DNA of 64,000 bases, from positions 34,264,559 through 34,328,558 of the forward strand of contig CM034534.1 of NCBI GenBank assembly GCA_020002185.1, given 5' to 3'. The notes below the pieces were generated by a model, which had not been told where the DNA came from, made no database searches, and was given only the letters and a program-made list of their open reading frames with translations. Both the position numbers and the translations under genes were made by a program. Numbering within the stretch: position 1 is the first letter of the stretch; the number at the start of each line of letters is the position of its first letter. Shown piece after piece: positions 1 through 14,400 of the stretch. This DNA is from Paraescarpia echinospica. Its lineage: Eukaryota; Annelida; Polychaeta; Sabellida; Siboglinidae.

Positions 1-23
1 CTTGGACTATCAGATGCCTTAAC

Positions 24-114
24 CCTTTACAATTTGAGCACTCAAAAACGTTCGAACTCTGGTTTCCTTAAGTGCTCTTTTAGCTTTGGCAACACGTGGA
101 GGTGGCACCATCTT
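24..114 (-). other. Possible further exon of NCAPH (uncertain)
   Basis: An acceptor-like TATCCAG precedes an open stretch reading KMVPPPRVAKAKRALKETRV. Phase and strand would allow it to follow the last assigned NCAPH exon, and the PPRVAK phrase loosely recalls the EPQKVNK stretch. The expected YAKTAKK motif is absent and the donor is unclear, so this may be chance. Confidence 0.25.
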
Positions 115-147
115 CTGGATACATATGTGAGTTGTATTACTGGATTC

Positions 148-1943
148 TTTAGTGTATCTGCTGTGTGTCAAGGCTTTAGTGTATCTGCTGTGTGTCAAGG
201 CTTTAGTGTATCTGCTGTGTGTCAAGGGTTTAGTGTATCTGCTGTGTGTCAAGGGTTTAGTGTATCTGCTGTGTGTCAAGGCTTTAGTGTATCTGCTGTG
301 TGTCAAGGGTTTAGTGTATCTGCTGTGTGTCAAGGGTTTAGTGTATCTGCTGTGTGTCAAGGCTTTAGTGTATCTGCTGTGTGTCAAGGCTTTAGTGTAT
401 CTGCTGTGTGTCAAGGCTTTAGTGTATCTGCTGTGTGTCAAGGCTTTAGTGTATCTGCTGTGTGTCAAGGCTTTAGTCTGCTGTGTGTCAAGGCTGCTGT
501 GTGTCAAGGCTTTAGTGTATCTGCTGTGTGTCAAGGGTTTAGTGTATCTGCTGTGTGTCAAGGCTTTAGTGTGTATCTGCTGTGTGTCAAGGCTTTAGTG
601 TATCTGCTGTGTGTCAAGGCTTTAGTGTATCTGCTGTGTGTCAAGGCTTTAGTGTATCTGCTGTGTGTCAAGGCTGCTGTGTGTCAAGGCTGTGTATCTG
701 CTGTGTGTCAAGGCTTTAGTGTATCTGCTGTGTGTCAAGGCTTTAGTGTATCTGCTGTGTGTCAAGGCTTTAGTGTATCTGCTGTGTGTCTGCTGTGTGT
801 CAAGGCTTTAGTGTATCTGCTGTGTGTCAAGGCTTTAGTGTATCTGCTGTGTGTCAAGGCTTTAGTGTATCTGCTGTGTGTCAAGGCTTTAGTGTATCTG
901 CTGTGTGTCAAGGCTTTAGTGTATCTGCTGTGTGTCAAGGGTTTAGTGTATCTGCTGTGTGTCAAGGCTTTAGTGTATCTGCTGTGTGTCAAGGCTTTAG
1001 TGTATCTGCTGTGTGTCAAGGCTTTAGTGTATCTGCTGTGTGTCAAGGCTTTAGTGTATCTGCTGTGTGTCAAGGCTTTAGTGTATCTGCTGTGTGTCAA
1101 GGCTTTAGTGTATCTGCTGTGTGTCAAGGCTTTAGTGTATCTGCTGTGTGTCAAGGCTTTAGTGTATCTGCTGTGTGTCAAGGCTTTAGTGTATCTGCTG
1201 TGTGTCAAGGCTTTAGTGTATCTGCTGTGTGTCAAGGCTTTAGTGTATCTGCTGTGTGTCAAGGCTTTAGTGTATCTGCTGTGTGTCAAGGGTTTAGTGT
1301 ATCTGCTGTGTGTCAAGGGTTTAGTGTATCTGCTGTGTGTCAAGGCTTTAGTGTATCTGCTGTGTGTCAAGGCTTTAGTGTATCTGCTGTGTGTCAAGGC
1401 TTTAGTGTATCTGCTGTGTGTCAAGGCTTTAGTGTATCTGCTGTGTGTCAAGGCTTTAGTGTATCTGCTGTGTGTCAAGGCTTTAGTGTATCTGCTGTGT
1501 GTCAAGGCTTTAGTGTATCTGCTGTGTGTCAAGGCTTTAGTGTATCTGCTGTGTGTCAAGGCTTTAGTGTATCTGCTGTGTGTCAAGGCTTTAGTGTATC
1601 TGCTGTGTGTCAAGGCTTTAGTGTATCTGCTGTGTGTCAAGGCTTTAGTGTATCTGCTGTGTGTCAAGGCTTTAGTGTATCTGCTGTGTGTCAAGGCTTT
1701 AGTGTATCTGCTGTGTGTCAAGGCTTTAGTGTATCTGCTGTGTGTCAAGGCTTTAGTGTATCTGCTGTGTGTCAAGGCTTTAGTGTATCTGCTGTGTGTC
1801 AAGGCTTTAGTGTATCTGCTGTGTGTCAAGGCTTTAGTGTATCTGCTGTGTGTCAAGGGTTTAGTGTATCTGCTGTGTGTCAAGGCTTTAGTGTATCTGC
1901 TGTGTGTCAAGGCTTTAGTGTATCTGCTGTGTGTCAAGGGTTT
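148..1943. repeat. 27-bp minisatellite, about 66 units
   Basis: The unit begins TTTAGTGTATCTGCTGTGTG and ends TCAAGGC (or TCAAGGG). Units are nearly identical. The main variation is a C/G at the last base. Short internal deletions and small insertions occur at about 470-510, 575, 670-700 and 790, all in the left third. Because 27 is divisible by three and the unit lacks stops, several frames on both strands stay open for hundreds of codons. This is a property of the repeat and not evidence for a protein. Confidence 0.95.
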
Positions 1944-2302
1944 CACAAGCAAAGATGAGTATTTCCAGTAACAATCAGAATAATTTCTTTCGATTTTCCG
2001 CCACCCATGTGGTTGTAAACATCAATACAAAACATTATCACACATGGCTAGGTCTAATATAATTTATACTGCATGTGGAATTGATTACAAACAATATGTT
2101 GTATTAGTGGTAGAGATGATTCAGAACACTCTGCATAGTACTGATATAAGATTGTGTTCAATGAAATGCAGTGATGCATTTAGTTCGTGAAAGCATGTGT
2201 GCTCCTAGAAATATTTAGCCTTAGGACTGCAGCACTCCTAGCTCAGAATGCTAACTCTGAGGCCTGCCAGAGCGTGCAGATTACAACGAATGCGGTGTTT
2301 AC

Positions 2303-2404
2303 CTCTGGACATGGACAGAAGTTGTCAACGTCATTGGCATTGTTGTAGTTGTAGGTTTCCACACCATCGTCAACATCTGTCACACTTTCCTGTTGCCGTT
2401 TCAC
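2303..2404 (-). CDS. NCAPH: NCAPH exon: [14 protein letters not shown]
   Basis: 102 bp, 34 codons, acceptor TGCAG and donor GTAAAC. It encodes the [14 protein letters not shown] motif, equivalent to YDYNNPNDTSNFCP in human. It is the last exon that I can assign with certainty before the window edge. Confidence 0.92.
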
Positions 2405-5400
2405 CTGCAAAATCACACCACAGATAAGGCCGACTAAACGAAGGTCCTGCAACCATCATAATCAAACTTTAGACATTTAAAGGGAGGCTCTCTATAAATA
2501 CTTGTATTCTAATGTATTTACCACACAAATTTATTTCAACAAAGCAGAAACAACTTTTGAATTCAACAGTTCAAAGTTTACACAAATTGCAGAGCTATCA
2601 CTCAAATCCCCAACTAGCGAGCAGGGATAATTATGGACATGTACATTTCAACAACAAAAAGGTTAACACATTTGGGCCGTCATTATGTTATAATAGATAT
2701 AGTTTATACTGTATAACATTCATAATAAAACAGACAAGCTTCCTTTAACATCTGGCAGCATGGTTACTAAGGTAAGCTTCATTAACTTGAACCCACCATC
2801 AGTTTGGGTTTGAGTGAGAGTTTGAACAGTTTCTCCCCGTCGTAATGCAAGTCCTTTGGCAAGGTCGTCTGCGACTTGCTGTACTTCACTAGTGTCGCCT
2901 TCGTCAGCGTGGTGGCAGCACGGGTCTTCTTTAGATGGCTGTCGACGTCGACCTCGGCCTTGTAGTCGATGCAGAATGGTTCCTTCTTCCCTCGCAGTTT
3001 CTTCTCCGCGTCTACCGTGGTTCCCTCTCCAGTGGTGGAGGCCAGAAGGTCGGCTGAAAGGGAGGGAACATTACAGGGGGGAAAAAAATTCGATGGAACA
3101 GCCAAGTTCTGATGGTATTTTATGTTTATATATTCCAAAAAAATAATATTACATTACATTGTTTAAATGTTCACACTTTTAATTGTAAACAAATCTCTAC
3201 TTTGAGTAACAGTATGATCTTACGTCTATTTTGGTAGAAGTGTCTTAGACTTACTGTTTTTATACATCTTTTAAATAGATCTCTACTTTGACTATTAATG
3301 CGATGTAAAGTATGAGTGAATATATAGTGTATTTTGCATATTAGGCTTGGATTATGAGACAGGATGAAGCTGAATTATGTACAAAACAATGTCTGTAATG
3401 AGATTTCTATAATAAAAATCGTAACAGTATTACATTTTCCATAGCTGATAATAAAAAACAAATCATTATGGCACTAGAGGGTAAATGATTACAACAATAA
3501 TTGTAATTAAATCCAACCACATGTAGATAGAGCATTACGTATAACAAATCTGACAGCTCACATATTTTGTTATTCCAGCAATGATCATATTAAAAACAGT
3601 TTAATTTAACAACCAATGGTTTCACGAATTTTGCCAAGCCAAAATCGTGAAAGATCTATGCTGACCTTTTGACCTGGGCCGCAGCTTCCAGTGGTCTGGC
3701 CCCGCCCACGTCTCGAGTAAGTTTGTGCTGAAGTAGGAGTATTCAGACGGCTCTGCTGCGAGAACCTGCATGAGTGTGCCCACAGTGCCGTGTCTGCAAG
3801 GTAAAACATAACAATACTGATTCTTTACATGGCATTTTTACATATGTGTGTGGCAGTCTAGGAAAACCAGTCGGAAGTCACTAGGCCTAATTGCTTACAA
3901 ATGCATTATACCCATGAATTTGAGTAATTTGGTGTATTTTGAGATTTTACTATGATACTTCAGGTAACATACTTAGGCATAACTTCCATAATTGGTTTCC
4001 TATTTATCCAAGTGAAAATTGTACTTTTTGTGTTTTTGTAACCATGGAGTTCAGTCTAAATTGCTACATTTAAAAAATGAAATGTGCACTATTCTGCGAA
4101 CACTTACAACTTACACCCAGAGTTGCAATGCCTACAAATGGCATACTGTTCGAAAGCTATTTTAAGCACGCAGATCTGCTGCAGCTGTGCAGATCCGCTG
4201 CAGGAATGCACTGAACGAAAATTAAGTACGTAAAAAAATTTGAATATGGATTGGAGTGTTTATGTAGAACGATCAGTTAGTTGTTTAGTTTGATACTGCT
4301 GTAGTATATATCTGGATATATTACGGAACTGTTTAACCTGTTGTCGAACAGGACTTAATTGGAAATATAAACTACGGGATGATTTTCATTTCGTGTTTAT
4401 GATTTTCTAAAAAAATCCAAAATGACGGCGTCCATGCCTGGATCGAATTTAAACATTGTTGCTCGATGTGTCAGCACTGATGTTAATAAACATACATAAT
4501 ATCGCAACGGAATCATTCTCAGTGAACTGTGTGGCACACCAGATCAGCAATAGTGATGATGATTTGGACTTGTCTGAGTTGAGCATGGACGACGGGGACC
4601 CGGTGCTAGTAGGGTGCAGATCTGTCACTGGTGTCGGTGACAGTGAAGTTGTTGATGACAATCCAGCTGCATTCACGGGTTCCCTCTTAAGTTCTTGTAA
4701 CTTTAAAAGTAACCATCAGAATTGAATTATTGTTTTTGTATGCCAAAGCTAACAGACATAGCTACATTTGTTTCACTGGATTGCATATGTTAATAGCAAT
4801 GGATATTTGGTTATACCATATTGAAGTTTTGTTTTCATGTAAATAATGACTCTCGACTGGACTTTTCTCCACAACTAATTTTCGATGGGTGCCCTCTTAA
4901 AATTCTTGTAACTTTGGTTGTAGTGTGAATATTTGAATACAGTAAACTGTTTTGGAACTGAAAATGGTGTTGCATTCCATTTTTGAAATAAAAATACATT
5001 ACATTTTTTGACAATGTGACTGCTTTTCCTAGGCCACCACACATATGATTAGCAATAAATGTCTTCTTATCTGAGCTAACAATAAAATACATTAGGCTAG
5101 GTGTCTTAAATATTCAGTAAGTGAATATATAAACTAGTTAAAAAGTTTGTCTGATGAATTCACAAAAAAATAGATTTTAGGTGCAATGTTGATGTGTGGT
5201 TGCTAAGCAACATGTAGATGACCTACCTAATGCTCTCTAGCGTGTTCTCCACGAGTCTTGCCTCTGTTCCTTCTCCCATCAACATACTGCCAGCCTCTGA
5301 CACTACATCACCTGCACACAATGGTCAGATACAATAGCCACTGTCCAAGATACAGAAACCCTGCCCACAAATTGTTGATTGAAAGCCAGCATTGGGAATC

Positions 5401-8400
5401 AGTTTGATTTTCATCTGTTTCGCCAAACTGATTGATGATCACTTGTATAATCGCTTTGTGGATGGTCATTCTAAGAAGTTGTATTGCTATAAGGCAGTAT
5501 TAGTGTGGCGAACTGAAGGCACTTGACATATCTGATGAAAATGTAAGCACATATTCATAATAAACAGAAAAAAAATGTGTCAAGCGGCCCCATCATGTTA
5601 ATATATTTAATGCATAGCATATTCCCTTTGAGAGGTTTCTGAAAGGCCATAAGTGTAGCAGTTTTGAATGACGTCAATGGCATCTTTTTCACGAGACTGA
5701 AAACTTAAAAGGGATTTCATCAGTCAGTAATCATACATGTTATGATCATAAGTCACACAAGACTAATTGATTAACTGACTGGAAGCCCGAATCAATGAAT
5801 CATCATCAAAATTTATTAGCTAAAACACTATTGACAGTTACGAAGTGCTGTTTGCTAGCTTCACTATCAGAATGTTGTTGGAAGTTAACCTGTTTCTCAC
5901 TGATCAAATATTTTTGTAACATAACTACAACAGTCTGTTAATTGCTTATGAGACACAAACAAAGCAGACACACAAAAGAAATAAATAACAAGAGAAAGCT
6001 GTGTCACAACTAAACCCACCATGGTCATTGTCGTCGTCCATTGCATCATATCCACCATCGTCGTCAGCAATGTCCTCTGGTATTGGCTCCGGTTCAGCAT
6101 CCAGGTCAAACGCATGCTTCCCACTGGCTGACTTGTTCAGCAGCGACATTATCGAGTCCTACATCAACCAAATGTTTTTTGATAACAAAACACGTTTAAG
6201 AAAGTTGCTAATTTCAAACACCACGCCCAAGCATTCCACAGCATCAGAATACAGATGCCGAAATAGTATTACAACATTAATCCATTTTAACCCTTTCACC
6301 CTGACATTTTAAAGAAATGCAGTCTTATTCCCTACAGATTTAATGAGTTATACGACTAAACAAAACTAGTGCTAACCTTCACTACCATAAAACCTGTCAT
6401 GTTTTGAAATAATTCCTGAGTGTGTCGTAGTAGTGAAATACCTACCTCTCCATCTTGATTCCAATTCGCAAACTCAAATTGTGCAAATGTTGGGCAAACT
6501 TGGAGTGCCTCCAACTTGACGCCTGCGTACAGACCTGGATCAGAAACATCCTATCTGTCAAGATGTGATCGAATCTAATATTGAAAAACAAATGGATAAT
6601 CCTGAAGCACCTGATCAGCTGGTTGTTTTTAATAGTTATAAAACTATTAACGAATAATGGAAATGTCCATACTAAGACTTAAATGTTAGACGAATCTCCA
6701 TAAAAGTAATCAAACGGTAGATCCCAGAAACCACGAACCATATCAGCAACACAGGAAATAAATCAATGTAAACATACTCAGCAGAGCTGTTTCCCATTTG
6801 GGTATTTACATTGTCAATTTTGGAAGTAGAAATGTCTATAGTTCCTTAAAAGGAGCTAGTCAGTTCGTTCACCCAGAATTAGCGGGCGTAGTAATTTGTA
6901 ACAGGAAGTCTGCTGCATTGAACGTGGGAAAATGGGACATTGCTGAACATCAAAGGGTATTGCAGTTAAAGTTAGCCGGCACATTGCCAAAACGCCCGAA
7001 AAGTTGACGGTCTCAGGCATTTGAATTTTGGACACTGGGTAGACGAGTCGCTTACTCCGCAGGTCGCGAAGGTCAACGGGTGTGGCAGCGGGGTCATCAT
7101 CCCTCGTTGCATCGTCTCCTCGTGTCACAACGGTGCTCGAGTCGAAGGCAAGTTGTGACATTGAGTCGAAACACCGCAGCTGGGTGAGTAACAACCCCCC
7201 AGTACCACCCTCGTCAAATGCTGCCGACATCTTCTGGAAGAACGGGTCCACCTGGGGGCAGAAATGCAAACCGTGACATCTTCTGTGGAATTATTTTATA
7301 AAAAAATTGCACTCTGGATATGTGTTAGTAGTAACAGATTACAGTTAATAAAATGTGTTCCTGGTCTCTCACTGGAGTTTCATATAGTCGAGCAACTACA
7401 AAATTCCATGCCATTTCCATGCTACCTTAATCAGTGCCAAAATTGACTAACATTCCACAAGTGGAACAAACCCAGGGCGGCAGTTATAAATCACCAGTAC
7501 TGTATGCTGATCTTATAAAACCTGTTTCACAGTGGCACTCTCTGGAGGCGAGTGGTTCGCCACTCACGGTTTTCTATAGACGGACAACTGAATGTTTAAC
7601 AAGATTTAACAAGATTGCCATCCAGAGAATTAACTCTAGATGGCAGGTGGACAAGGAAGCCCTTTGGCTTATCGAGAGTCCAACCCTTTTATCTACATAT
7701 ATCCAGCCCTTCTGAGGTATGTGTCGATTTTATTTTTAAACATATTCACACTACTAGCACCCACACAATCATCAGATAATCTGTTCCATTCATTCAGTCC
7801 TTTGTGAAAATGAGAACTTTCTCACGTCTAATCTACACTGCTCCTTTACTAATGTAACTTCATGTCCTCTAGTCTTTCTATCTTTCTTAACTGAAAAAAA
7901 CATATTTCTATCAATATTTTCATAACCATTCAATAGTTTAAACACTTCTATCTGATCTCCTCTCAATCTCCTGGTCTCTAGTGTTGTTAAACCACATTCT
8001 TTTAGGCGTTTTTCATAACTAAGATCCCTCAGTTTTGGTATCATTTTAGTCGCTCTCCTCTGTACTCTTTCTAGCATATCTATGTCCTTCTTGCGATATG
8101 GCCTCCATGCTTGTATACAATATTCTAAATGAGGCCTCACTATTGTTTTGTACAGCGGTACTATTAATTCTTTTTTCTTATATGCTATATTTCGCCTAAT
8201 TAATCCAAGGATTTGATTTCCCTTTGACGCTGCAATTCCGCACTGCTCTGAAACCTTCATATCAGCACTAATGGTTAACCCTAAGTCCTTTTCTTTTTCA
8301 GTAGTACTTAGTACAGTACCCCCATTGTATATTCTACCTCTTCGTTCCCATGTCCTGTGTGAAGGCATTTACATTTCCCAAAATTGAACAACATTTGCCA

Positions 8401-11400
8401 CTTTTCAGACCATTTGATCAACCTGTCAAGATCATCTTGTAAATGCTTCTATCCCCATCACTTTTAATCCTTCTAAACACTTTTGTATCATCTGCAAATT
8501 TCAACACCTTGCTAGCTATATCATCGTCCAAATCGTTTATATATATTAAGAATAATATAGGTCCCAGTACTGATCCCTGTGGAACCCCACTCAAAACTGA
8601 TTTCCAGTTTGAAGCCTCCCCATCAACTACTACCCGTTGTCTTCTGTCAATCAGCCATTTTTCTATCCAGTTAATTATACCATTTCCTACACCATGGGCT
8701 TTTAGTTTAAGCAGTAATCTCTGATGTGGCACTTTGTCGAAAATCTAAGTAGATGATATCTACTGGTGATCCATCATCTACCCACTTAGTGATATCTTCC
8801 AAAAAACATAACATATTTGTTAAGCATGACCTCGCTTTTAAAAACCCATGTTGAGATGGGTTTATCAAGTTATGTTTAATAAGAAAATCCACCATGTGAT
8901 CTTTAATTAGTCTTTCTAATAATTTACAAATCACCGATGTTAAACTAACTGGTCTATAATTATTTGACTTGTTTCTCGAACCTTTTTTAAATAACGGTAT
9001 AATGTTTGCTTCTTTCCATTCTAAAGGAACCACTCCCTCTTCTAATGACAAGTTGAAAACTGTTGCAAGCGGTATGCTAATTTGTTCTACAATTTCCACT
9101 AGTAGTTTGGGTGGAATACCATCCACTCCAGGTGATTTATTTTCCTTCATAGCCCTAATTTTCTTAGCTACCATTTCTGGGGTTACAATTAACTGTCTTA
9201 AATAGTCTGATTCTGCCCCCTTGAACTTAGCCTCTGGTACTGGCAGTGAACTAGTGTCTTCTCTGGTAAACACTGAACTAAAATACTCATTTAGGTCTTC
9301 TGCCATTAAGAATCCTTCTGATATTATATTTCCAGCACTATCTTCTAGAGGACCGACCTTATCCTGAACTTTCTGTTTGCTTCGAACATACGCATAAAAA
9401 CTCTTGCTGTCATGTTTTATATTACAAGCTAATTTATGTTCATAGCTTCTCTTTGAATTTCTAATTTCAGCTGTAGCTTGGTTTAGTGCTTCTTTATAAA
9501 TGTTGTAGTCTTCGTCATTTCTAGTACGTCTATATGACTTCCACATCATTTGTTTATACTTAATTTTTCTAATGGCTTCTTTCGATAAGTATTTCTTTCT
9601 GGTCCGTTTCCCTTGTTTTTTGAAGGGAACAAATTTATCTACGATGCACTCTATTTCATTCTTTAAGATATTCCAGCATTCTGTTGCTGTCTTATTCTTC
9701 AGTGTATTATTCCAGTCTATCTTTGCTAAATATTTCCTCATTTCTTCCTTTGTGGAAATTTCTCCTGAACTGCTTTTTATTATTTCTTTCTGATTTTACT
9801 TTGATGGTAAAATGTATCTGGTTGTGATCACTACTTCCCAGAGGCTCACATAATTTAACATTGTCAACTAATTCATTCATGTTATGGATGTCCACCATTT
9901 TATGTCTGAAAACTTCAGACTTCCAGGCTCTTCCATGCCATTTAGACAATTCCAAGCTTTCAACGATTTCCATACCCAGTATGAACCCTTCTTTTGTATA
10001 AAAAGAATTAGTTTCAAAGAAATAATGGTAAAATAAGCTGGGTATACCCAGTTATTTTTACAGAAATTGTTATAAACACATACTTGATCAAACAAAAATG
10101 TAATAACTCTGAGGCACAGTCATTTTAAATATTTACTTAAGTTTTTTTTTAAATTACAGATACAGAGTATGGTTTATTCATTCCATAAAAGAAACATGTG
10201 GGGTTTCAAGTACCATTGTGGATTATTACACATAGCAACACACTTCTCACCTGAAACTCGAGATCAAATTTGTTGAGGCCGATGTTCTTGAGGTTTGTCT
10301 CAATCGTTTTGCCTCGACGCATCTGTTAAACGACAGAAAAGGTAAAAGTAAGTTGTTTTATAATTATAAATATAGCGTAGTATCAAGTCCGTAGGGCTGC
10401 TCAAAGCCCATTACACTTCACCCCGTGGCAGACCCTTCATTTATACAGCTTCGTTAATTTATACAGCTGAGTGAACTGAGGCAATGTGGAATGAAATAAA
10501 TGGTTCAATTTATGAAACAAAGGCAAGAAGATTCGAAGCATGGTTCTCTCTATTCATAGTCTGATGTCCCAAAGACAATGTATATTTAAACGGCAACCAA
10601 ACCACATACGTCACCCTCAGTGTCAATGTTACTTATTGCAGCATCCACTGCACACACATTTGAGCCGGGATTGTGTCAAGACAGATTTGGCAGGAAGGAG
10701 AGGCACACAAGTTGGGGAGAGGTGGAGATGGGTGGAGAAGTACGGGATCAGTGATTGAAGAAAGAAAACGAAAATTGTGGACCAGCATCAAGGCGAGCCT
10801 CATCCTGGGCTACTGGGGGAAAGACGAGAGTAACAACAGCAGTCTGCAAGCAGTACAACACCCGTTTACTCACCCTTTTCTTCCTCTTCACTCCCTCCTG
10901 TCCGTCTTCCTCGTTTCCTTTGTCTGTTAAACAAAACATTTACGATCGAATCTGTTGTTGCTAACAGCAACATTTTCATAAGAGCATAAACAATAACTGA
11001 CAGATCCAGAACTGATCTCCATCAAGGTTCACCGTACACATTACATTTTCATAAGAGCATAAACAATAACTGACAGATCCAGAACTGATCTCCATCAAGG
11101 TTCACCGTACACATTATATTTTCATAAGAGCATAAACAATAACTGACAGATCCAGAACTGATCTCCATCAAGGTTCACCGTACACATTATATTTTCATAA
11201 GAGCATAAACAATAACTGACAGATCCAGAACTGATCTCCATCAAGGTTCACCATACACATTATATTTTCATAAGAGCATAAACAATAACTGACAGATCCA
11301 GAATAGATCTCCATCAAGGTTCACTGTACACATTACATTTTCATAAGAGCATAAACAATAACTGACAGATCCAGAACTGATCTCCATCAAGGTTCACCGT

Positions 11401-14400
11401 ACACATTACATTTTCATAAGAGCATAAACAATAACTGACAGATCCAGAACTGATCTCCATCAAGGTTCACCGTACACATTATATTTTCATAAGAGCATAA
11501 ACAATAACTGACAGATCCAGAATAGATCTCCATCAAGGTTCACCGTACACATTACATTTTCATAAGAGCATAAACAATAACTGACAGATCCAGAACTGAT
11601 CTCCATCAAGGTTAACCGTACACATTACATTTTCATAAGAGCACAAACAATAACTGACAGATCCAGAACTGATCTCCATCAAGGTTAACCGTACACATTA
11701 CATTTTCATAAGAGCATAAACAATAACTGACAGATCCAGAACTGATCTCCATCAAGGTTCACCGTACACATTACATTTTCGTAAGAGCATAAACAATAAC
11801 TGACAGATCCAGAACTGATCTCCATCAAGGTTCACCGTACACATTACATTTTCATAAGAGCATAAACAATAACTGACAGATCCAGAACTGATCTCCATCA
11901 AGGTTCACCGTACACATTACATTTTCATAAGAGCATAAACAATAACTGACAGATCCAGAACTGATCTCCATCAAGGTTCACCGTACACATTACATTTTCA
12001 TAAGAGCATAAACAATAACTGACAGATCCAGAACTGATCTCCATCAAGGTTCACCGTACACATTACATTTTCATAAGAGCATAAACAATAACTGACAGAT
12101 CCAGAACTGATCTCCATCAAGGTTCACCGTACACATTACATTTTCATAAGAGCATAAACAATAACTGACAGATCCAGAACTGATCTCCATCAAGGTTCAC
12201 CGTACACATTACATTTTCATAAGAGCATAAACAATAACTGACAGATCCAGAACTGATCTCCATCAAGGTTCACCGTACACATTACATTTTCATAAGAGCA
12301 TAAACAATAACTGACAGATCCAGAACTGATCTCCATCAAGGTTCACCGTACACATTACATTTTCATAAGAGCATAAACAATAACTGACAGATCCAGAACT
12401 GATCTCCATCAAGGTTCACCGTACACATTACATTTTCATAAGAGCATAAACAATAACTGACAGATCCAGAATAGATCTCCATCAAGGTTCACCGTACACA
12501 TTACATTTTCATAAGAGCATAAACAATAACTGACAGATCCAGAACTGATCTCCATCAAGGTTCACCGTACACATTACATTTTCATAAGAGCATAAACAAT
12601 AACTGACAGATCCAGAACTGATCTCCATCAAGGTTCACCGTACACATTACATTTTCATAAGAGCATAAACAATAACTGACAGATCCAGAATAGATCTCCA
12701 TCAAGGTTCACCGTACACATTACATTTCCTCCCACACAGGCCCGGTGAACCTTTCCCACACACTCTTCTCACTCAAACATGGCCATAGCTTTTGTAGCAA
12801 AGACAACTGACCTATCCATGACATCATGTGACCAGCAGCCTAGCAATGCCTCCGTCAAGCCATCAAAAAATGGATGCGACAGACGTGGTGCATTCAGTGG
12901 TATATTTTATTGAAATTATGGCCAAAAAAATTTGTCTTTATAACAAAAACATAAAGCAAAGTGACAACAGTAGGCATTAATGTTTGATTTATGAGATGTC
13001 ATACAGCAATAGTGATGTAATTCACATATATATGACGATTATCAACATTGGTGACAAAGGTAAAGCTTAACTGAGGTCACGCACATAATTCTAATTGTGA
13101 CGTAGGCAAACCGTCACGTATGGGATACATCAATTGTTTGGACCAGAATTTCAACTAAAAACGTAATGGAAAGTCTGGTCTATATATGTGGCACCATTTT
13201 AGTAAAGCCTGTCAGAACTGGATACTAGGACAACATTCACAGAATGGATCAGTCAAATCTGTGTGTGTGTGTGTGTGTGTGTGTAAAAATAAAATGTTAT
13301 TCCATAATATAACAAGACATTAATAGCAATAATTTGTTTTTTTTACAGATGTCACATAATTAGGAAAAAATAAATAACTTTCTGCAAGATTTCATCCAAG
13401 AGACACATAATACTATTAATTTTGCTAAGAGCTATACGATCAATACAGAATCTGTTGTTTTAGCATCAATAATTAGTTTATGTATAAACAGCTTAAAGAA
13501 ACAGGTCTCATGAAAAAAATGTTGACTTAGAAAGTTAGGAACCAAGGTATGATAAGCTTTATAATAAATAGCTGGCATTTATATTAGATGTAAAATTGTT
13601 TGTGAACCATGCAGTAATGAAAATGATTCAAAACATTAACCCTTTGCCATTAATACCATTTTCATTCTTCTCTGCGCCACAGCCGAGGCCACTGAGCATC
13701 TTGTAGGTCTCCGTGTGGATGGCGTCAACTCGCCCTGCATAGATTTTTGCACTCGCATCAAGGGTAGAACTCGCCACCTAGTTCAGAACACAGATTTAAT
13801 ATTGTATAGCTAACAGCCTGTCGATTGGGGTAACGCCGCACTTTCCCCATAAAAACAAACTAATGCACCTTTCACTTTAGGTAATCAAAAAATTACTTTA
13901 ACTCTTTCCTGCACAAACAAGCCAAAACCACCCAGTCCCAGCTCTGCACAAACGAATCAATTGAGTTTGTGAATAAAGAGAGTTTATTTGGAAGGAAGTA
14001 GAGATGCATTCATCAAAATGGACCCGAACATCGCATGGCATTTAGCAGGAATAGGGAATGATTTGCTCCCAACAAATATATGTGATTGTACTAAACAGCT
14101 GATTCTGCTCTCCGTCATTATGCTGTAAGACTTCTGTTAAAATAAATAGTTTTCCAATCGCCAGTACTGCTCAAAGCGCTTTACACTTTACTCCCTGGCA
14201 GACCTGTTCAATCAAACACCATCTCGACTTCTATCAAGTTCTATGGGAAGCTGCAATTAATGGCGAAGACTATTCTAGGCTTCACATTAAGGTTTTTGCT
14301 GACATTCTACTTGCCCGACCAGAATTTTTACTTGCCCTGAAAAGATTAGTAATTGAAATACATGACATTTCCATGCGTTTTTACGCAAATAAATGCAGTA

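Noticed and set aside
34..1971. 645-codon plus-strand and 396-codon minus-strand open frames
   Set aside because: They are created by the stop-free 27-bp repeat, with no Met context, domain or codon bias independent of the repeat.
4456..4725. Acidic 89-codon frame in an NCAPH intron
   Set aside because: It contains [19 protein letters not shown] but has no splice sites or family match. Left unassigned as a possible transposon scrap.
10971..12722. CRISPR-like array
   Set aside because: Units are contiguous with no unique spacers, and the locus is an animal intron.
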